A model generated the notes under the pieces. That model was not told the DNA's origin, searched no databases, and saw only the letters and a program-made list of their open reading frames with translations. Of a stretch of DNA of 64,000 bases, positions 11,430 through 21,442 are shown one piece after another. The translations under genes were made by a program, and so were the position numbers. Source of the DNA: Vicinamibacteria bacterium (GTDB lineage: Bacteria > Acidobacteriota > Vicinamibacteria > Fen-336); contig JAMQGV010000049.1 in assembly GCA_025994075.1 (NCBI GenBank), positions 1-64,000 on the forward strand, read 5' to 3'. How positions within the stretch are numbered: the stretch's first letter is position 1; each line of letters opens with the position of its first letter.

Positions 11430-12260
11430 ATGCCGTGGGGCCTCGTGGCGGCGACGCTGTGCGCGTTCGCCGCCAATTCGCTGCTGACCCGGGCCGCGCT
11501 CGCGGGCGGCCACCTCGACGCCGCGTCGTTCGCGCTCGTGCGGCTCGGCAGCGGCGCCGCGACGCTGTGGCTGATCGTGCGCCTCCGCTCGGGACGCGCG
11601 CCGGCCGCCGAGCCCCTCGCCTCCGCGCTCTGGCTCGCCGGATACACCGTGTGCTTCACGCTCGCGTACGTCCGGATCGGCGCGGCCGTCGGCGCGCTGC
11701 TGCTGTTCGGCGCCGTGCAGGTGACGATGATCGGCGCGGGCCTCGCGCGCGGCGAGCGGCCGGCGCGCATCGACTGGCTCGGGGTCGCGCTCGCCGGCGC
11801 GGGCCTCGTCGTGCTCACCCGGCCCGGGCTCGCCGCGCCCGATCCGATCGGCGCCGCGCTGATGCTGGCGGCCGGTGCCTGCTGGGGCGCGTACTCGCTC
11901 GCCGGCCGCGGAGGTGCCGATCCCGCGGGCCGCACCGCGCTCAACTTCGCCCGCGCCACCCTGCTGACGGCGCCGCTGTGGCTGGTGGCGCCGGGCCCGA
12001 CCACGCTGACGGCGCCGGGTCTCGGCCTGGCCCTGGCCTCCGGCGGCCTCGCTTCCGGTGTCGGCTACACGCTCTGGTACGCGGCGCTGCCGCACCTCGC
12101 CGCGTGGCGCGCGGCCGTCGTCCAGCTCGTGGTCCCGGTGCTGACCGCGCTGCTGGCGGCGCTGCTGCTGGGCGAGGCGCTGACGCTGCGGCTCGCCGTC
12201 GCCACCGCCCTCGTCGCCACCGGCGTCTGGCTCACGGTGTGGCCGAGCCGGCATCGCTGA
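11430..12260 (+). CDS. EamA/DMT-family transporter
   Basis: 276 residues from ATG 11430, almost entirely hydrophobic, with about ten transmembrane helices in two EamA repeats (about 1-130 and 140-270). Each repeat ends in the typical small-residue-rich helix, e.g. L-G-E-A-L-T-L-R near the C-terminus. DMT transporters of this length export or import small metabolites such as amino acids; nothing here fixes the substrate. The frame stays open far upstream of 11430, but those codons are antisense to the S9 signal peptide and charged, so the ATG at the first helix is preferred. It stops 45 nt before the start of the iminopeptidase gene, and the two may be co-transcribed. Confidence 0.78.
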   Translation: MPWGLVAATLCAFAANSLLTRAALAGGHLDAASFALVRLGSGAATLWLIVRLRSGRAPAAEPLASALWLAGYTVCFTLAYVRIGAAVGALLLFGAVQVTMIGAGLARGERPARIDWLGVALAGAGLVVLTRPGLAAPDPIGAALMLAAGACWGAYSLAGRGGADPAGRTALNFARATLLTAPLWLVAPGPTTLTAPGLGLALASGGLASGVGYTLWYAALPHLAAWRAAVVQLVVPVLTALLAALLLGEALTLRLAVATALVATGVWLTVWPSRHR

Positions 12261-12305
12261 ATGGCTGGCGCCATTCAAGGCGAAGATTGCGCTGAGGAGG
12301 GTCCC

Positions 12306-13253
12306 GTGCGCGAGCTTTATCCCGAGATCGAACCCTACGACGACGGCTTCCTGAAGGTGTCGGACCTGCACACGGTCCACTACGAGCAGGTCGGCAACCC
12401 GAAGGGCAGGCCCGCGCTGTTCCTGCACGGCGGGCCCGGCGGCGGGCTCGACCCCGACTACCGCCGCTACTTCGACCCGAAGCGCTGGCGGGTCGCGCTG
12501 TTCGACCAGCGCGGCAGCGGGAAGAGCACGCCGCCCGCCGAACTGCGCGAGAACACGACCTGGGACCTGGTCGCGGACATCGAGCGCCTGCGCGAGCACC
12601 TCGGCATCGAGAAGTGGATGGTGTTCGGCGGCTCGTGGGGCAGCACGCTCGCGCTCGCCTACGCGCAGGCCCACCCCCAGCGCTGCACGTCGCTGGTGCT
12701 GCGCGGCATCTTCCTGCTGCGGCGCAAGGAGCTGCTCTGGTTCTACCAGGAGGGCGCGTCGTGGATCTATCCCGACGCCTGGGAGAAGTATCTCGAGCCG
12801 ATTCCCGACGTCGAACGCGGCGACCTGATGAGCGCCTACTACCGCCGCCTGACGTCGCCCGACCCGGCGGTGCGCGCGGCGGCCGCGAAGGCGTGGTCGA
12901 TCTGGGAAGGCACCACCAGCAAGCTGATCCCGGACATGGGAATGATCGAGCGCTACGGCGGCGACGCCTTCGCCGACGCGTTCGCGCGCATCGAGTGCCA
13001 CTACTTCGTCCACGGCGCCTTCTTCAGGAGCGACACGCAGTTGCTCGACGACGTGCCGAAGATCGCCCACCTGCCCGGCGTCATCGTGCAGGGTCGCTAC
13101 GACGTGGTGTGCCCGGCGGCTTCGGCCTGGGAGCTGCACAAGCGCTGGCCGAAGTCGAAGCTGCAGATCGTGCCCGACGCCGGCCACAGCATGAAGGAGC
13201 CGGGCATCCGCAGCGCCCTGGTCCAGGCGACCGACGACTTCGCCGACCTGTGA
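12306..13253 (+). CDS. pip: Proline iminopeptidase
   Basis: 315 residues, the usual length for the S33 iminopeptidase of proteobacterial type. The opening R-E-L-Y-P-E-I-E-P-Y is the canonical N-terminus, which fixes GTG 12306 with GAGGAGG just upstream rather than ATG 12261. The oxyanion motif H-G-G-P-G-G-G, the nucleophile elbow G-G-S-W-G-S, Asp in G-R-Y-D-V-V and His in A-G-H-S-M are all present. It is a cytoplasmic enzyme removing N-terminal proline from peptides, and it fits the several secreted peptidases nearby as part of peptide catabolism. It follows an EamA transporter gene on the same strand. Confidence 0.93.
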   Translation: MRELYPEIEPYDDGFLKVSDLHTVHYEQVGNPKGRPALFLHGGPGGGLDPDYRRYFDPKRWRVALFDQRGSGKSTPPAELRENTTWDLVADIERLREHLGIEKWMVFGGSWGSTLALAYAQAHPQRCTSLVLRGIFLLRRKELLWFYQEGASWIYPDAWEKYLEPIPDVERGDLMSAYYRRLTSPDPAVRAAAAKAWSIWEGTTSKLIPDMGMIERYGGDAFADAFARIECHYFVHGAFFRSDTQLLDDVPKIAHLPGVIVQGRYDVVCPAASAWELHKRWPKSKLQIVPDAGHSMKEPGIRSALVQATDDFADL

Positions 13254-13257
13254 GCAC

Positions 13258-14475
13258 GTGACGTCGATGGCGGCCCGCATTCCGGTCCGACCGACCGACC
13301 TGCGTGGTGCGGCGCGCCTGGCCACCGAGGCGACCCATGGCCTGACCGACCTCGTCGAGGCGATGCACGAGCGCATCGCTCGGGTTCCGCTCGTGGGCCG
13401 CGCGTCGGCCGACGGTCGGCTCGGCGGCATCGGCGGGCTCGTCTACCGCAGCGTGCGCGGCGTCACGCGCGGCGTCGGCGGCGGCGTCGACGCCCTGCTG
13501 GGTCTGATCGCCGCGTCCCTGCCCGCGCCGGACACGAGCCCCGAGCGCGAGGCCGTCGTCACCGCCCTGAACGGCGTGCTGGGCGACCACCTGGCGGCGA
13601 CCGCCAATCCGCTCGCGATCCCGCTGACGCTGCGGCACGGCGGTCGCGCGCTGGTGCTCGAGCGCGAGGCGCTGGCCGAACGCTTGCCCGACGCCACCTC
13701 CCGCCTGGCGGTGCTGCTGCACGGACTGTGCATGAACGACCTGCAGTGGACGCGCGACGGGCACGACCATGGCGTGGCGCTGCAGCGCGACGGCGGCTTC
13801 ACGCCGCTCTACGCCCACTACAACAGTGGCCTGCACATCTCGACCAACGGGCAGGCACTCGCGCAGCAACTCGAGCGCCTGGTCGCGCAGTGGCCGCGGC
13901 GGCTGCGACGCCTGGTGCTCGTCGGCCACTCCATGGGCGGCCTCGTGGCGCGCAGCGCCTGGCACGCGGCGCGTGAGGCGGGTCACCGCTGGCCCGACCG
14001 GGTCGACGCCCTCGTGTTCCTCGGCACACCCCACCACGGGGCGCCGCTGGAGCGGGCCGGGCACGGCCTCAGCCTGGTGCTGCGAGCGACGCCCTACGCC
14101 GCGCCGCTCGCCCGCCTGGGCCGGGTGCGCAGCGCCGGCATCACGGACCTGCGCCACGGCAACCTGCTCGACGAGGACTGGGAGGGCCACGACCGCTTCG
14201 CGCGAACGGGCGACCGCCGCCGACCGCTGCCGCTGCCCGTGGGCGTGCCGTGCTTCGCGCTGGCCGCCACCACCGGCGCGCGGAAGGGCGATGCGCGGGA
14301 CTGCCTGCTCGGCGACGGCCTCGTGCCGCTGGACAGCGCGCTCGGCCGTCACGCCGAGCCCCGCCACACGCTGGCGTTCGCTCCGGAGCGGCAGTGGGTC
14401 GGACACCGCATCAACCACCTCGACCTGCTCGGCCACCCCGAGGTGTACGCCCAGTTGCGGCGCTGGCTCGCCTGA
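13258..14475 (+). CDS. Alpha/beta hydrolase, lipase/PGAP1-like
   Basis: 405 residues. After a ~130-residue helical N-terminal region the hydrolase core starts with A-V-L-L-H-G-L-C-M-N-D. The nucleophile elbow G-H-S-M-G-G-L-V-A-R (about 225) matches triacylglycerol-lipase and PGAP1-like families, and F-L-G-T-P-H-H-G-A-P-L follows as usual in these. A candidate catalytic His is in W-V-G-H-R-I-N-H-L-D-L near the end. No signal peptide is seen, so it may be cytoplasmic. The start is either GTG 13258 or ATG 13267. It begins four bases after pip, so co-transcription is likely. Substrate probably an ester or lipid; unproven. Confidence 0.75.
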   Translation: MTSMAARIPVRPTDLRGAARLATEATHGLTDLVEAMHERIARVPLVGRASADGRLGGIGGLVYRSVRGVTRGVGGGVDALLGLIAASLPAPDTSPEREAVVTALNGVLGDHLAATANPLAIPLTLRHGGRALVLEREALAERLPDATSRLAVLLHGLCMNDLQWTRDGHDHGVALQRDGGFTPLYAHYNSGLHISTNGQALAQQLERLVAQWPRRLRRLVLVGHSMGGLVARSAWHAAREAGHRWPDRVDALVFLGTPHHGAPLERAGHGLSLVLRATPYAAPLARLGRVRSAGITDLRHGNLLDEDWEGHDRFARTGDRRRPLPLPVGVPCFALAATTGARKGDARDCLLGDGLVPLDSALGRHAEPRHTLAFAPERQWVGHRINHLDLLGHPEVYAQLRRWLA

Positions 14476-14535
14476 GTCGTGCGAGCGTCGCGGGAGCGAG
14501 CGGCGTCCGCTGACAATCGAAGGAGTTCTCCACCG

Positions 14536-16104
14536 ATGCAGGTCCCGCACGCCTCGTCCCTGGTCGCGGCTGCCGCTGCGGCCGTGATCGTCCTCGGTCC
14601 CGCCGCACCCGCTCGCGCGGACACCCCCGGGCCAGCGGTGCCCACCGGAAACGTCGTCTTCATCCACCCGGACGGCACCGGCCCCAGCCACTGGGGCGCG
14701 GCGCGCATGTACTGGTACGGCCCGGACGCGATCAGCCCCTGGGACCGCCTGCCGCACGTGGCGCTCTACCGCGGCCACATGGCCGACGACCTGGTGGCGA
14801 CCTCGAACGGCGGAGCCACGACTCACGCCTTCGGCTACAAGGTCGCGGCGGCGGGCTCGTACGGGATGGACGGCCGCGGGCCCGCCGCGCGCCCGATCCT
14901 GGCGCTCTCGGGCTACCCGGGCAGCCTGCTGCGCGAGGCCGCCAACGCCGGCCATCCCACCGGGGTGGTGAACGACGGCGACCTGCCGGAGCCCGGCACC
15001 GGCGTCTTCTTCGCCGAGGTCGACGACCGCGACGAGTCGAGCGAGATCGCCCGCCAGCTCCTCGACGGCCGGCCGGGCTTCGGGGACCGGGACCAGGCGC
15101 CGGTCGTCGCGCTCGGCGGCGGCGAGGGCTTCTTCCTGCCGAAGGGCACCCTGCCCTGCACCGGAGAGGTGAAGCCGGAGTGTGCCGTGCACGTCGACCC
15201 GCTCAAGGGGTCGGGTCCTGCCCGCGACGACGGGCGCAACCTGGTCCGGGAGGCGCTGGCCCGGGGCTGGCAGGTGTTGCGGACCCGCGCCGAGTTCGAG
15301 GCCTTCCGTGCCCGGCTGGCCCGCGAGGCGGACTGGCGGCCGCGCGTGCTCGGGCTGTTCGCGCGCGACGACATCTTCAACGACGCGCCCGAGGAGGCGC
15401 TGCTCGCGAGCGGCCTGGTGGACGCCACGCGCGCTCCGGGCGACAGGCGCGGCCGGCTGATCAGCCACGGCAGCCTGCCCGGCAGCCTCGGCTACGACCC
15501 GCCCACCGCCGCAGAGATGACGGTGGTGGCGCTCGAGGTGCTCTCGCGCTGGTCGCGAGCCGCGGGCAAGCCGTTCCTGCTCGTCACCGAGGTCGAATCC
15601 ACCGACAACATGTCCAACAGCAACAACGCCATCGGCACGCTGGCGGGTCTCGCGCACGCCAACGGGGCGATCGAGGCGGCGCTCGCCCACCTCGCGCGCG
15701 ATCCGGCGACGCTCGTGCTCGCCGCGGCCGACAGCGACGCGAGCGGCCTGCAGGTGATCGGCGTGGACGCGCCGCGAGCGCGCTCCGAGAACGTCAATCC
15801 CGCCGCCACCCGGGACCAGGACGTGAAGGTTCCCCTCGACGGCATCGAGGGCCGCGAGAGCGCGAGCTTCGTGGCCGAGCCGGACCAGTTCGGCCAGCGG
15901 CTCGCCTTCAACGTCGGCTGGGCCAGCGGCAGGGACCTGGCGGGCGGCGTCGTCACCCGCGCGGCAGGGCTCCACGCCGAGCGCCTCGCCAGCGCCCACT
16001 CCGCGCGCTTCGACAACCTCGACGTCTACCGCCTCGCGTACCTGACGCTGTTCGGCCGCCACCTCGACTACCCGCAGGGCCGCCGCGCGCCCGGCCGGGA
16101 CTGA
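14536..16104 (+). CDS. Alkaline phosphatase family protein with non-canonical metal site
   Basis: 522 residues from ATG 14536 (AAGGAG ten bases upstream), with a signal peptide (cleavage near A-R-A-D). The overall order follows the PhoA fold: F-I-H-P-D-G-T-G (first metal Asp), S-N-G-G-A-T-T-H-A-F-G (nucleophile region, Thr rather than the PhoA Ser), then E-V-E-S-T-D-N and A-A-D-S-D-A-S-G. In PhoA the last two segments carry DxxxH and DH zinc ligands; here no His is found at those places. It may therefore use a different metal set, as in divergent alkaline phosphatase subfamilies, or act on another ester. The likely location is periplasmic or extracellular. Confidence 0.75.
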   Translation: MQVPHASSLVAAAAAAVIVLGPAAPARADTPGPAVPTGNVVFIHPDGTGPSHWGAARMYWYGPDAISPWDRLPHVALYRGHMADDLVATSNGGATTHAFGYKVAAAGSYGMDGRGPAARPILALSGYPGSLLREAANAGHPTGVVNDGDLPEPGTGVFFAEVDDRDESSEIARQLLDGRPGFGDRDQAPVVALGGGEGFFLPKGTLPCTGEVKPECAVHVDPLKGSGPARDDGRNLVREALARGWQVLRTRAEFEAFRARLAREADWRPRVLGLFARDDIFNDAPEEALLASGLVDATRAPGDRRGRLISHGSLPGSLGYDPPTAAEMTVVALEVLSRWSRAAGKPFLLVTEVESTDNMSNSNNAIGTLAGLAHANGAIEAALAHLARDPATLVLAAADSDASGLQVIGVDAPRARSENVNPAATRDQDVKVPLDGIEGRESASFVAEPDQFGQRLAFNVGWASGRDLAGGVVTRAAGLHAERLASAHSARFDNLDVYRLAYLTLFGRHLDYPQGRRAPGRD

Positions 16105-16105
16105 A

Positions 16106-16124
16106 GCCCTCGGTTCAGGAGGGC
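16106..16124. terminator. Hairpin between convergent genes
   Basis: A 6-bp GC stem with a 7-nt loop lies across the end of the phosphatase gene and the stop of the convergent sigma-factor gene. It is short and has no U-tract. Confidence 0.35.
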
Positions 16125-17077
16125 GTCGGCACGTAGCGATGGCCGCGGGTCTGGGCCGGCACGCCCAGCGAAGCGGCGACCGCTTCGATCAACTCGGGGG
16201 TGAAGTAGTAGCAGCGCTGCCGCACGATCGCGCCCTCGGCGGTCTCGAGGGTCGACAGCCAGCCGAGCGCGCGCCCGCCTTCGGCCCCGCGGTAGAACAC
16301 GAACACGGCGGGCCGCCCTTCGTAAGTGCCGAACTCGGCCCACTGTTCGCGGGGGTCGGTGGCCCACTCGGCGAGCGAGGCGCGGCGCACGATCTCCACG
16401 CCCCATTCGTCGCCGGCGCCGACGATCTCGACCTCGGCGCCGGGCGCGAGCAGGGCTGCGATCGCGTCCGGGTCGCGCCGCGAGAAGGCCTCGACGTAGC
16501 GGGCGACGACAGCGGCATCGGGCTCCGGGGCGTGGCGCGGGCGTGACTCCGCGTCCGTCGCCCGCCGAAGGGTGGTCCGCGCGCGGTGCAGCATCGCCTT
16601 GACGGCGCCCACCGTCGTGCCCAGCACCGCCGCCACGTCCGCCGCGGTGAAATCGAAGCCCTCGATCAGCAGGAAAGCGACCCGGGCACGCGGCGGCAGG
16701 TGGGTGACCACCACCCGCATCGCGTCCCAGCCGGCCTCGGGCGCCGGCGGCGCATTTCCCGCGTCCGGCACTTCCTCGACGAAGTCGAGCGCGCCTCGCC
16801 CGTCGCGCCGCCAGCCGTCGATCCAGGCGTTGCTGGCGATGCGGAACAGGTAGCCGCGGGTCTCGATCGGTTGCCAGAAGCGGGCGAGGCGGGCGAAGGC
16901 GCGAGACAGCGTCTCCTGCACCAGGTCCTCGGCATCCCACGCCGAGCCGGTGAGACGCAGGCAGTAGCGCCAGAGCGCCGGACGGTGCGCCTCGACCAGG
17001 CGGTCGAAGCGCTCGCGGACGGCCCGCACTTCTTCCTCGAGCGACTCCAGGTTGTCGGGCGGCTCAGGGATCTTCAT
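16115..17077 (-). CDS. ECF-type sigma factor with C-terminal SnoaL-like domain
   Basis: 320 residues. Region 2 (about 27-95) contains W-D-A-E-D-L-V-Q-E-T-L, the ECF core; region 4 (about 125-175) contains F-T-A-A-D-V-A-A-V-L-G-T-T-V-G-A-V-K. About 130 further residues (185-310) look like a SnoaL/NTF2-type domain (V-A-R-Y-V-E-A-F-S-R-R-D-P-D-A-I-A-A-L-L), as in sigma factors that use such a domain instead of a separate anti-sigma factor. No anti-sigma gene lies beside it. It is divergent from the leucine-degradation operon; control of that operon is possible but unproven. A TATCCT hexamer at 17106-17111 could be its -10. Confidence 0.85.
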   Translation of the reverse strand: MKIPEPPDNLESLEEEVRAVRERFDRLVEAHRPALWRYCLRLTGSAWDAEDLVQETLSRAFARLARFWQPIETRGYLFRIASNAWIDGWRRDGRGALDFVEEVPDAGNAPPAPEAGWDAMRVVVTHLPPRARVAFLLIEGFDFTAADVAAVLGTTVGAVKAMLHRARTTLRRATDAESRPRHAPEPDAAVVARYVEAFSRRDPDAIAALLAPGAEVEIVGAGDEWGVEIVRRASLAEWATDPREQWAEFGTYEGRPAVFVFYRGAEGGRALGWLSTLETAEGAIVRQRCYYFTPELIEAVAASLGVPAQTRGHRYVPTPS

Positions 17078-17205
17078 GTCGGTAGGGACGCACGCCGTGG
17101 CCGGGAGGATACGCGACCGCCCGGCCGGGAGGCGCGAGGCGCACAGGCCCTGAGGCGGAGGCTCGAAAAGCGCGTGGCATACTCGCCGCGGAGTCGAGGG
17201 AGGCG

Positions 17206-17994
17206 ATGAGCGAGCCGCTGCAGCGACTGGAAGTCGAGCGCGACGGGCCCGTGGCGCGGGTCTGGCTGAACCGGCCCGAGCTGCGCAACGCGTTCGACGG
17301 GCTCATGGTGTCCGAGCTGCGCAAGACGCTGTTCGACCTCGGCGCCGAAGACGGCGTGCGGGTGATCGTGATCGGCGGCCGCGGCAAGGCGTTCTGCGCG
17401 GGCGCGGACCTCGGCTGGATGAAGGCGATGGCCGGCTTCTCCCGCGAGGACAACCTGCGCGACGCGCAGGCGCTGGCCGACCTGTTCTTCACCGTCTACA
17501 ACTCGCCGAAGCCGGTCGTGGCCCGCGTCCACGGCGCCGCGCTGGGCGGCGGTTCGGGCCTCGTGGCCGCCTGCGACATCGCGGTCGCGGCGCTCGGCAC
17601 CACCTTCGGCTTCACGGAAGTCCGGCTCGGCATCCTGCCCTCGGTGATCAGCCCCTACGTGCTGGGCAAGATCGGCGAGTCGGCGGCGCGCGAGTACTTC
17701 CTGACCGGCGAGCGCTTCGAGGCGGTCAAGGCGCAGGAGATCCGGCTGGTCCGCGCCGCGGTGCCCGAGCCCGACCTCGACGCCGCGGTCGACGGCCGCG
17801 TGAACGAGCTGCTGCAGGCGGGCCCCCGCGCGATCGCGGAAGCGAAGGCGCTGATCCGCGAGGTCGCCTGGCGGCGGCCCGAAGACGTGCAGCGCTACAC
17901 GGTCGAGCGCATCGCCGACGTGCGTGCCTCCTCCGAGGGCCAGGAGGGCCTGCGCGCCTTCCTCGACAAGCGCAAGCCGAACTGGGTTCCGTGA
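17206..17994 (+). CDS. liuC: Enoyl-CoA hydratase family; probable methylglutaconyl-CoA hydratase
   Basis: 262 residues of the crotonase fold: N-R-P-E-L-R-N-A-F near the start, the oxyanion segments G-K-A-F-C-A-G-A-D (about 62-70) and A-L-G-G-G-S-G-L (about 110-117), and Glu in F-G-F-T-E-V-R-L-G. The substrate call rests on context: the same operon encodes methylcrotonyl-CoA carboxylase subunits and HMG-CoA lyase, the steps before and after 3-methylglutaconyl-CoA hydration in leucine breakdown. The start has GGGAGG close upstream, and a CATACT hexamer (17178-17183) may be the -10. Isovaleryl-CoA dehydrogenase and the carboxyltransferase subunit are not in the window. Confidence 0.85.
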   Translation: MSEPLQRLEVERDGPVARVWLNRPELRNAFDGLMVSELRKTLFDLGAEDGVRVIVIGGRGKAFCAGADLGWMKAMAGFSREDNLRDAQALADLFFTVYNSPKPVVARVHGAALGGGSGLVAACDIAVAALGTTFGFTEVRLGILPSVISPYVLGKIGESAAREYFLTGERFEAVKAQEIRLVRAAVPEPDLDAAVDGRVNELLQAGPRAIAEAKALIREVAWRRPEDVQRYTVERIADVRASSEGQEGLRAFLDKRKPNWVP

Positions 17995-19424
17995 TCGTCG
18001 CGCTGCTGGCGCTCGTCCTCGCGGCCGAGTCGCCTGCGGTCGCTGAGATCCGCGCCGAGCGCTACGACTTCCTGACCCACGGCGGCTGGCAGGTGCGGCG
18101 GCCCGGGCGCCTTGCCGTGGTCCCCGAAGGCCTCCGTTTTCGCTACGACGACGGCCTGGGCCAACGGGACATCCCGCTCACCGCGCTCCGCCGAGCCCTC
18201 ATCCAACGGCAGGGCGTCCAGGGACCGGGCCCGCTGCTGCTGCTGGAGTCTTCCCCCCGCGAGGCCCGCAGCTTCCCGGAGGTCGACGTCTTCCAGATCG
18301 ACGCCGCAGGTGCGAGTGGCTTCGAGAAGGCCGTCGCTGCAGCCGGGCTACCGCTGGCCGCGTTCGAGCCTGCCGCCGCGGCCCTCCAGGAGTACCGGCG
18401 CCCCTACGGGTGGAAAGAACTCGCCGGCGACCTCGTCGGGGCGGCCGTCGCGGGGCCTGCCGGCCTCGTCACCGGCATGGCGGTCAACGCCCTTCGCTCA
18501 GGTTTCTGGTACCCCGTCCCGCACGCCGCGCGAGCCGACGATCGCCCGCGACATCCCTTCCACTGGCTCGTCGGTTCGTGGATCGTGCGCCGGGACGGCA
18601 AGATCGTGGGGGCCGTGGACTGCGGTTGGCTCGACCCGCAGGAGGTCTTGTCGTGCCTCGGCTCGGAGCACGGAGGCGCGCGCCCTGTCTGGGGCGCGTA
18701 CGTCACCTGCGAGACGGGTTCGTGCCTGATGCTGAGGCATGGGACGCGCGAAGGGATCGCGATCGCCGCTGCGGAGGAAGGGCCGGAGGCGAAGTGGTCG
18801 ACGCCCGACGGTGCCTTCGTCGAGAGATGGAGCCGCCGTGGCGGCAAGCGCATCGCCGTCGAGACCACAGTGGGGGACTGGCGGGCTTCTTCCGAGTGGA
18901 GACGTGGCGAGCCCGAGGTTCGCGTGCGCCGCACCGGAGGCGCTCCCCCGGAGGGACACGTGCTGGCCCCTCTCGTCGCCTCGCTTGGATCGGCGCGCGC
19001 GCGAGCGACCGTGCGCTGGACGGCCACGGCGCCGCCCTTCGCCTTCTCCCGGGCCGAGCGCACCTGCCGCCTGCTCGATGGCGGAGAAGCCGTGACCTGC
19101 TATTCGTGGCTGGTGTACGACGGGCACCTCCGCGGTGTCCTGCCGCGGGTCTTCCTGTTCTCGGCCGACCCAGCGGGAGGACTGCGGCTGGATCTGCTGG
19201 AGGCGAACGGTCGTCGGGCGACGCTTCGAGGCCGGATCGACGGCGGTCTCTGGCGGTTCGAAGGCCGAGGGCGCGAGGGAGCGTACGAGGTGGACTGGCG
19301 GTACGAAGAGGCGCCGTGGCAAGGCGGGCGTGACGCCTGGCTGTGGAGCCGCGACGCCGACGGGGACTGGGTGCTGCGCGAAGCGTGGACCTACGCGCCG
19401 CCGGAAGTCGCCGCGAAGAAGTGA
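17991..19424 (+). CDS. Hypothetical exported protein inside the leucine-degradation operon
   Basis: 477 residues. The GTG start overlaps the hydratase stop in the sequence GTGA, so it is translationally coupled. The first ~18 residues are hydrophobic (I-V-A-L-L-A-L-V-L-A-A) and could be a signal peptide. A short hydrophobic stretch occurs near 143-165 (G-A-A-V-A-G-P-A-G-L-V-T-G-M-A). The C-terminal half is Trp-rich and beta-like, with a Cys cluster (D-C-G-W, L-S-C-L-G, V-T-C-E-T-G-S-C). I recognise no family and see no catalytic motif. Its codon use is slightly less GC-biased than the flanking liu genes, so it may be a later insertion into the operon. Confidence 0.7.
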   Translation: MIVALLALVLAAESPAVAEIRAERYDFLTHGGWQVRRPGRLAVVPEGLRFRYDDGLGQRDIPLTALRRALIQRQGVQGPGPLLLLESSPREARSFPEVDVFQIDAAGASGFEKAVAAAGLPLAAFEPAAAALQEYRRPYGWKELAGDLVGAAVAGPAGLVTGMAVNALRSGFWYPVPHAARADDRPRHPFHWLVGSWIVRRDGKIVGAVDCGWLDPQEVLSCLGSEHGGARPVWGAYVTCETGSCLMLRHGTREGIAIAAAEEGPEAKWSTPDGAFVERWSRRGGKRIAVETTVGDWRASSEWRRGEPEVRVRRTGGAPPEGHVLAPLVASLGSARARATVRWTATAPPFAFSRAERTCRLLDGGEAVTCYSWLVYDGHLRGVLPRVFLFSADPAGGLRLDLLEANGRRATLRGRIDGGLWRFEGRGREGAYEVDWRYEEAPWQGGRDAWLWSRDADGDWVLREAWTYAPPEVAAKK

Positions 19425-19432
19425 ACGCGTGC

Positions 19433-19438
19433 TAGGTT
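19433..19438 (+). promoter_or_regulatory. -10-like element before the biotin carboxylase gene
   Basis: TAGGTT, 13 bases before ATG 19452. It could be an internal promoter of the liu operon; no -35 is seen. Confidence 0.25.
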
Positions 19439-19451
19439 TGTCGCCTCGACC

Positions 19452-20947
<1,496 letters not shown>

Positions 20948-20951
<4 letters not shown>

Positions 20952-21442
20952 TCCGGCTGCGCTGCCGCGAGCAGCTCCACGAGGCGCTCGTGCGCGAGAC
21001 CTCGCAGGGCGTCGAGGTCGTGATCGACGGACAGGCCTCGCGACCCGAGGTCGAAGAGGCGGCGCCCGGCACCTTCGTGCTGCGCACGCCCGGGCCGGAC
21101 GGCGTCGCCCGCGTCGAGACGTTCCACGTCGCCCGCGAGGGCGACGCCATCCACCTGTTCTGGCGCGGCGACGTCTACCGCCTCGACGAGGAGCGCGAGG
21201 GCCGCCGCGGCGGCGCGGCGCGCCACGCGGAAGGCGGCCTCGAGGCGCCGATGCCGGGCAAGGTGATCAAGGTGGCGGTCGCCCCCGGCGACGCCGTCGA
21301 GAAGGGCGCCGAGGTGCTGGTCGTCGAGGCGATGAAGATGGAGAACGCGCTGCGCGCGCCGAAGGCGGGTGTCGTGCGCTCGGTGGCGGTGAAGGTGGGC
21401 GACATGGTCGCCCCCGGCCGCGTGCTGGTGGAGATCGAGTGA
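20948..21442 (+). CDS. Biotin carboxyl carrier protein (C-terminal part of split acyl-CoA carboxylase alpha subunit)
   Basis: 164 residues. The GTG start overlaps the previous stop as GTGA. Residues 1-90 match the linker region between biotin carboxylase and carrier domains in fused alpha subunits; 98-164 is a biotinyl domain with A-P-M-P-G-K and the biotinylation motif E-A-M-K-M-E-N (Lys130). 499 plus 164 equals the usual fused length, so the two genes together correspond to one ordinary alpha subunit. Whether this is a natural fission, a programmed frameshift or a sequencing frameshift cannot be told here. It also overlaps the next gene by GTGA. Confidence 0.85.

Noticed and set aside
12261..12305. 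ATG 12261 as start of proline iminopeptidase
   Set aside because: The first 15 codons do not match the family. GTG 12306 has a strong ribosome-binding site and gives the canonical N-terminus.
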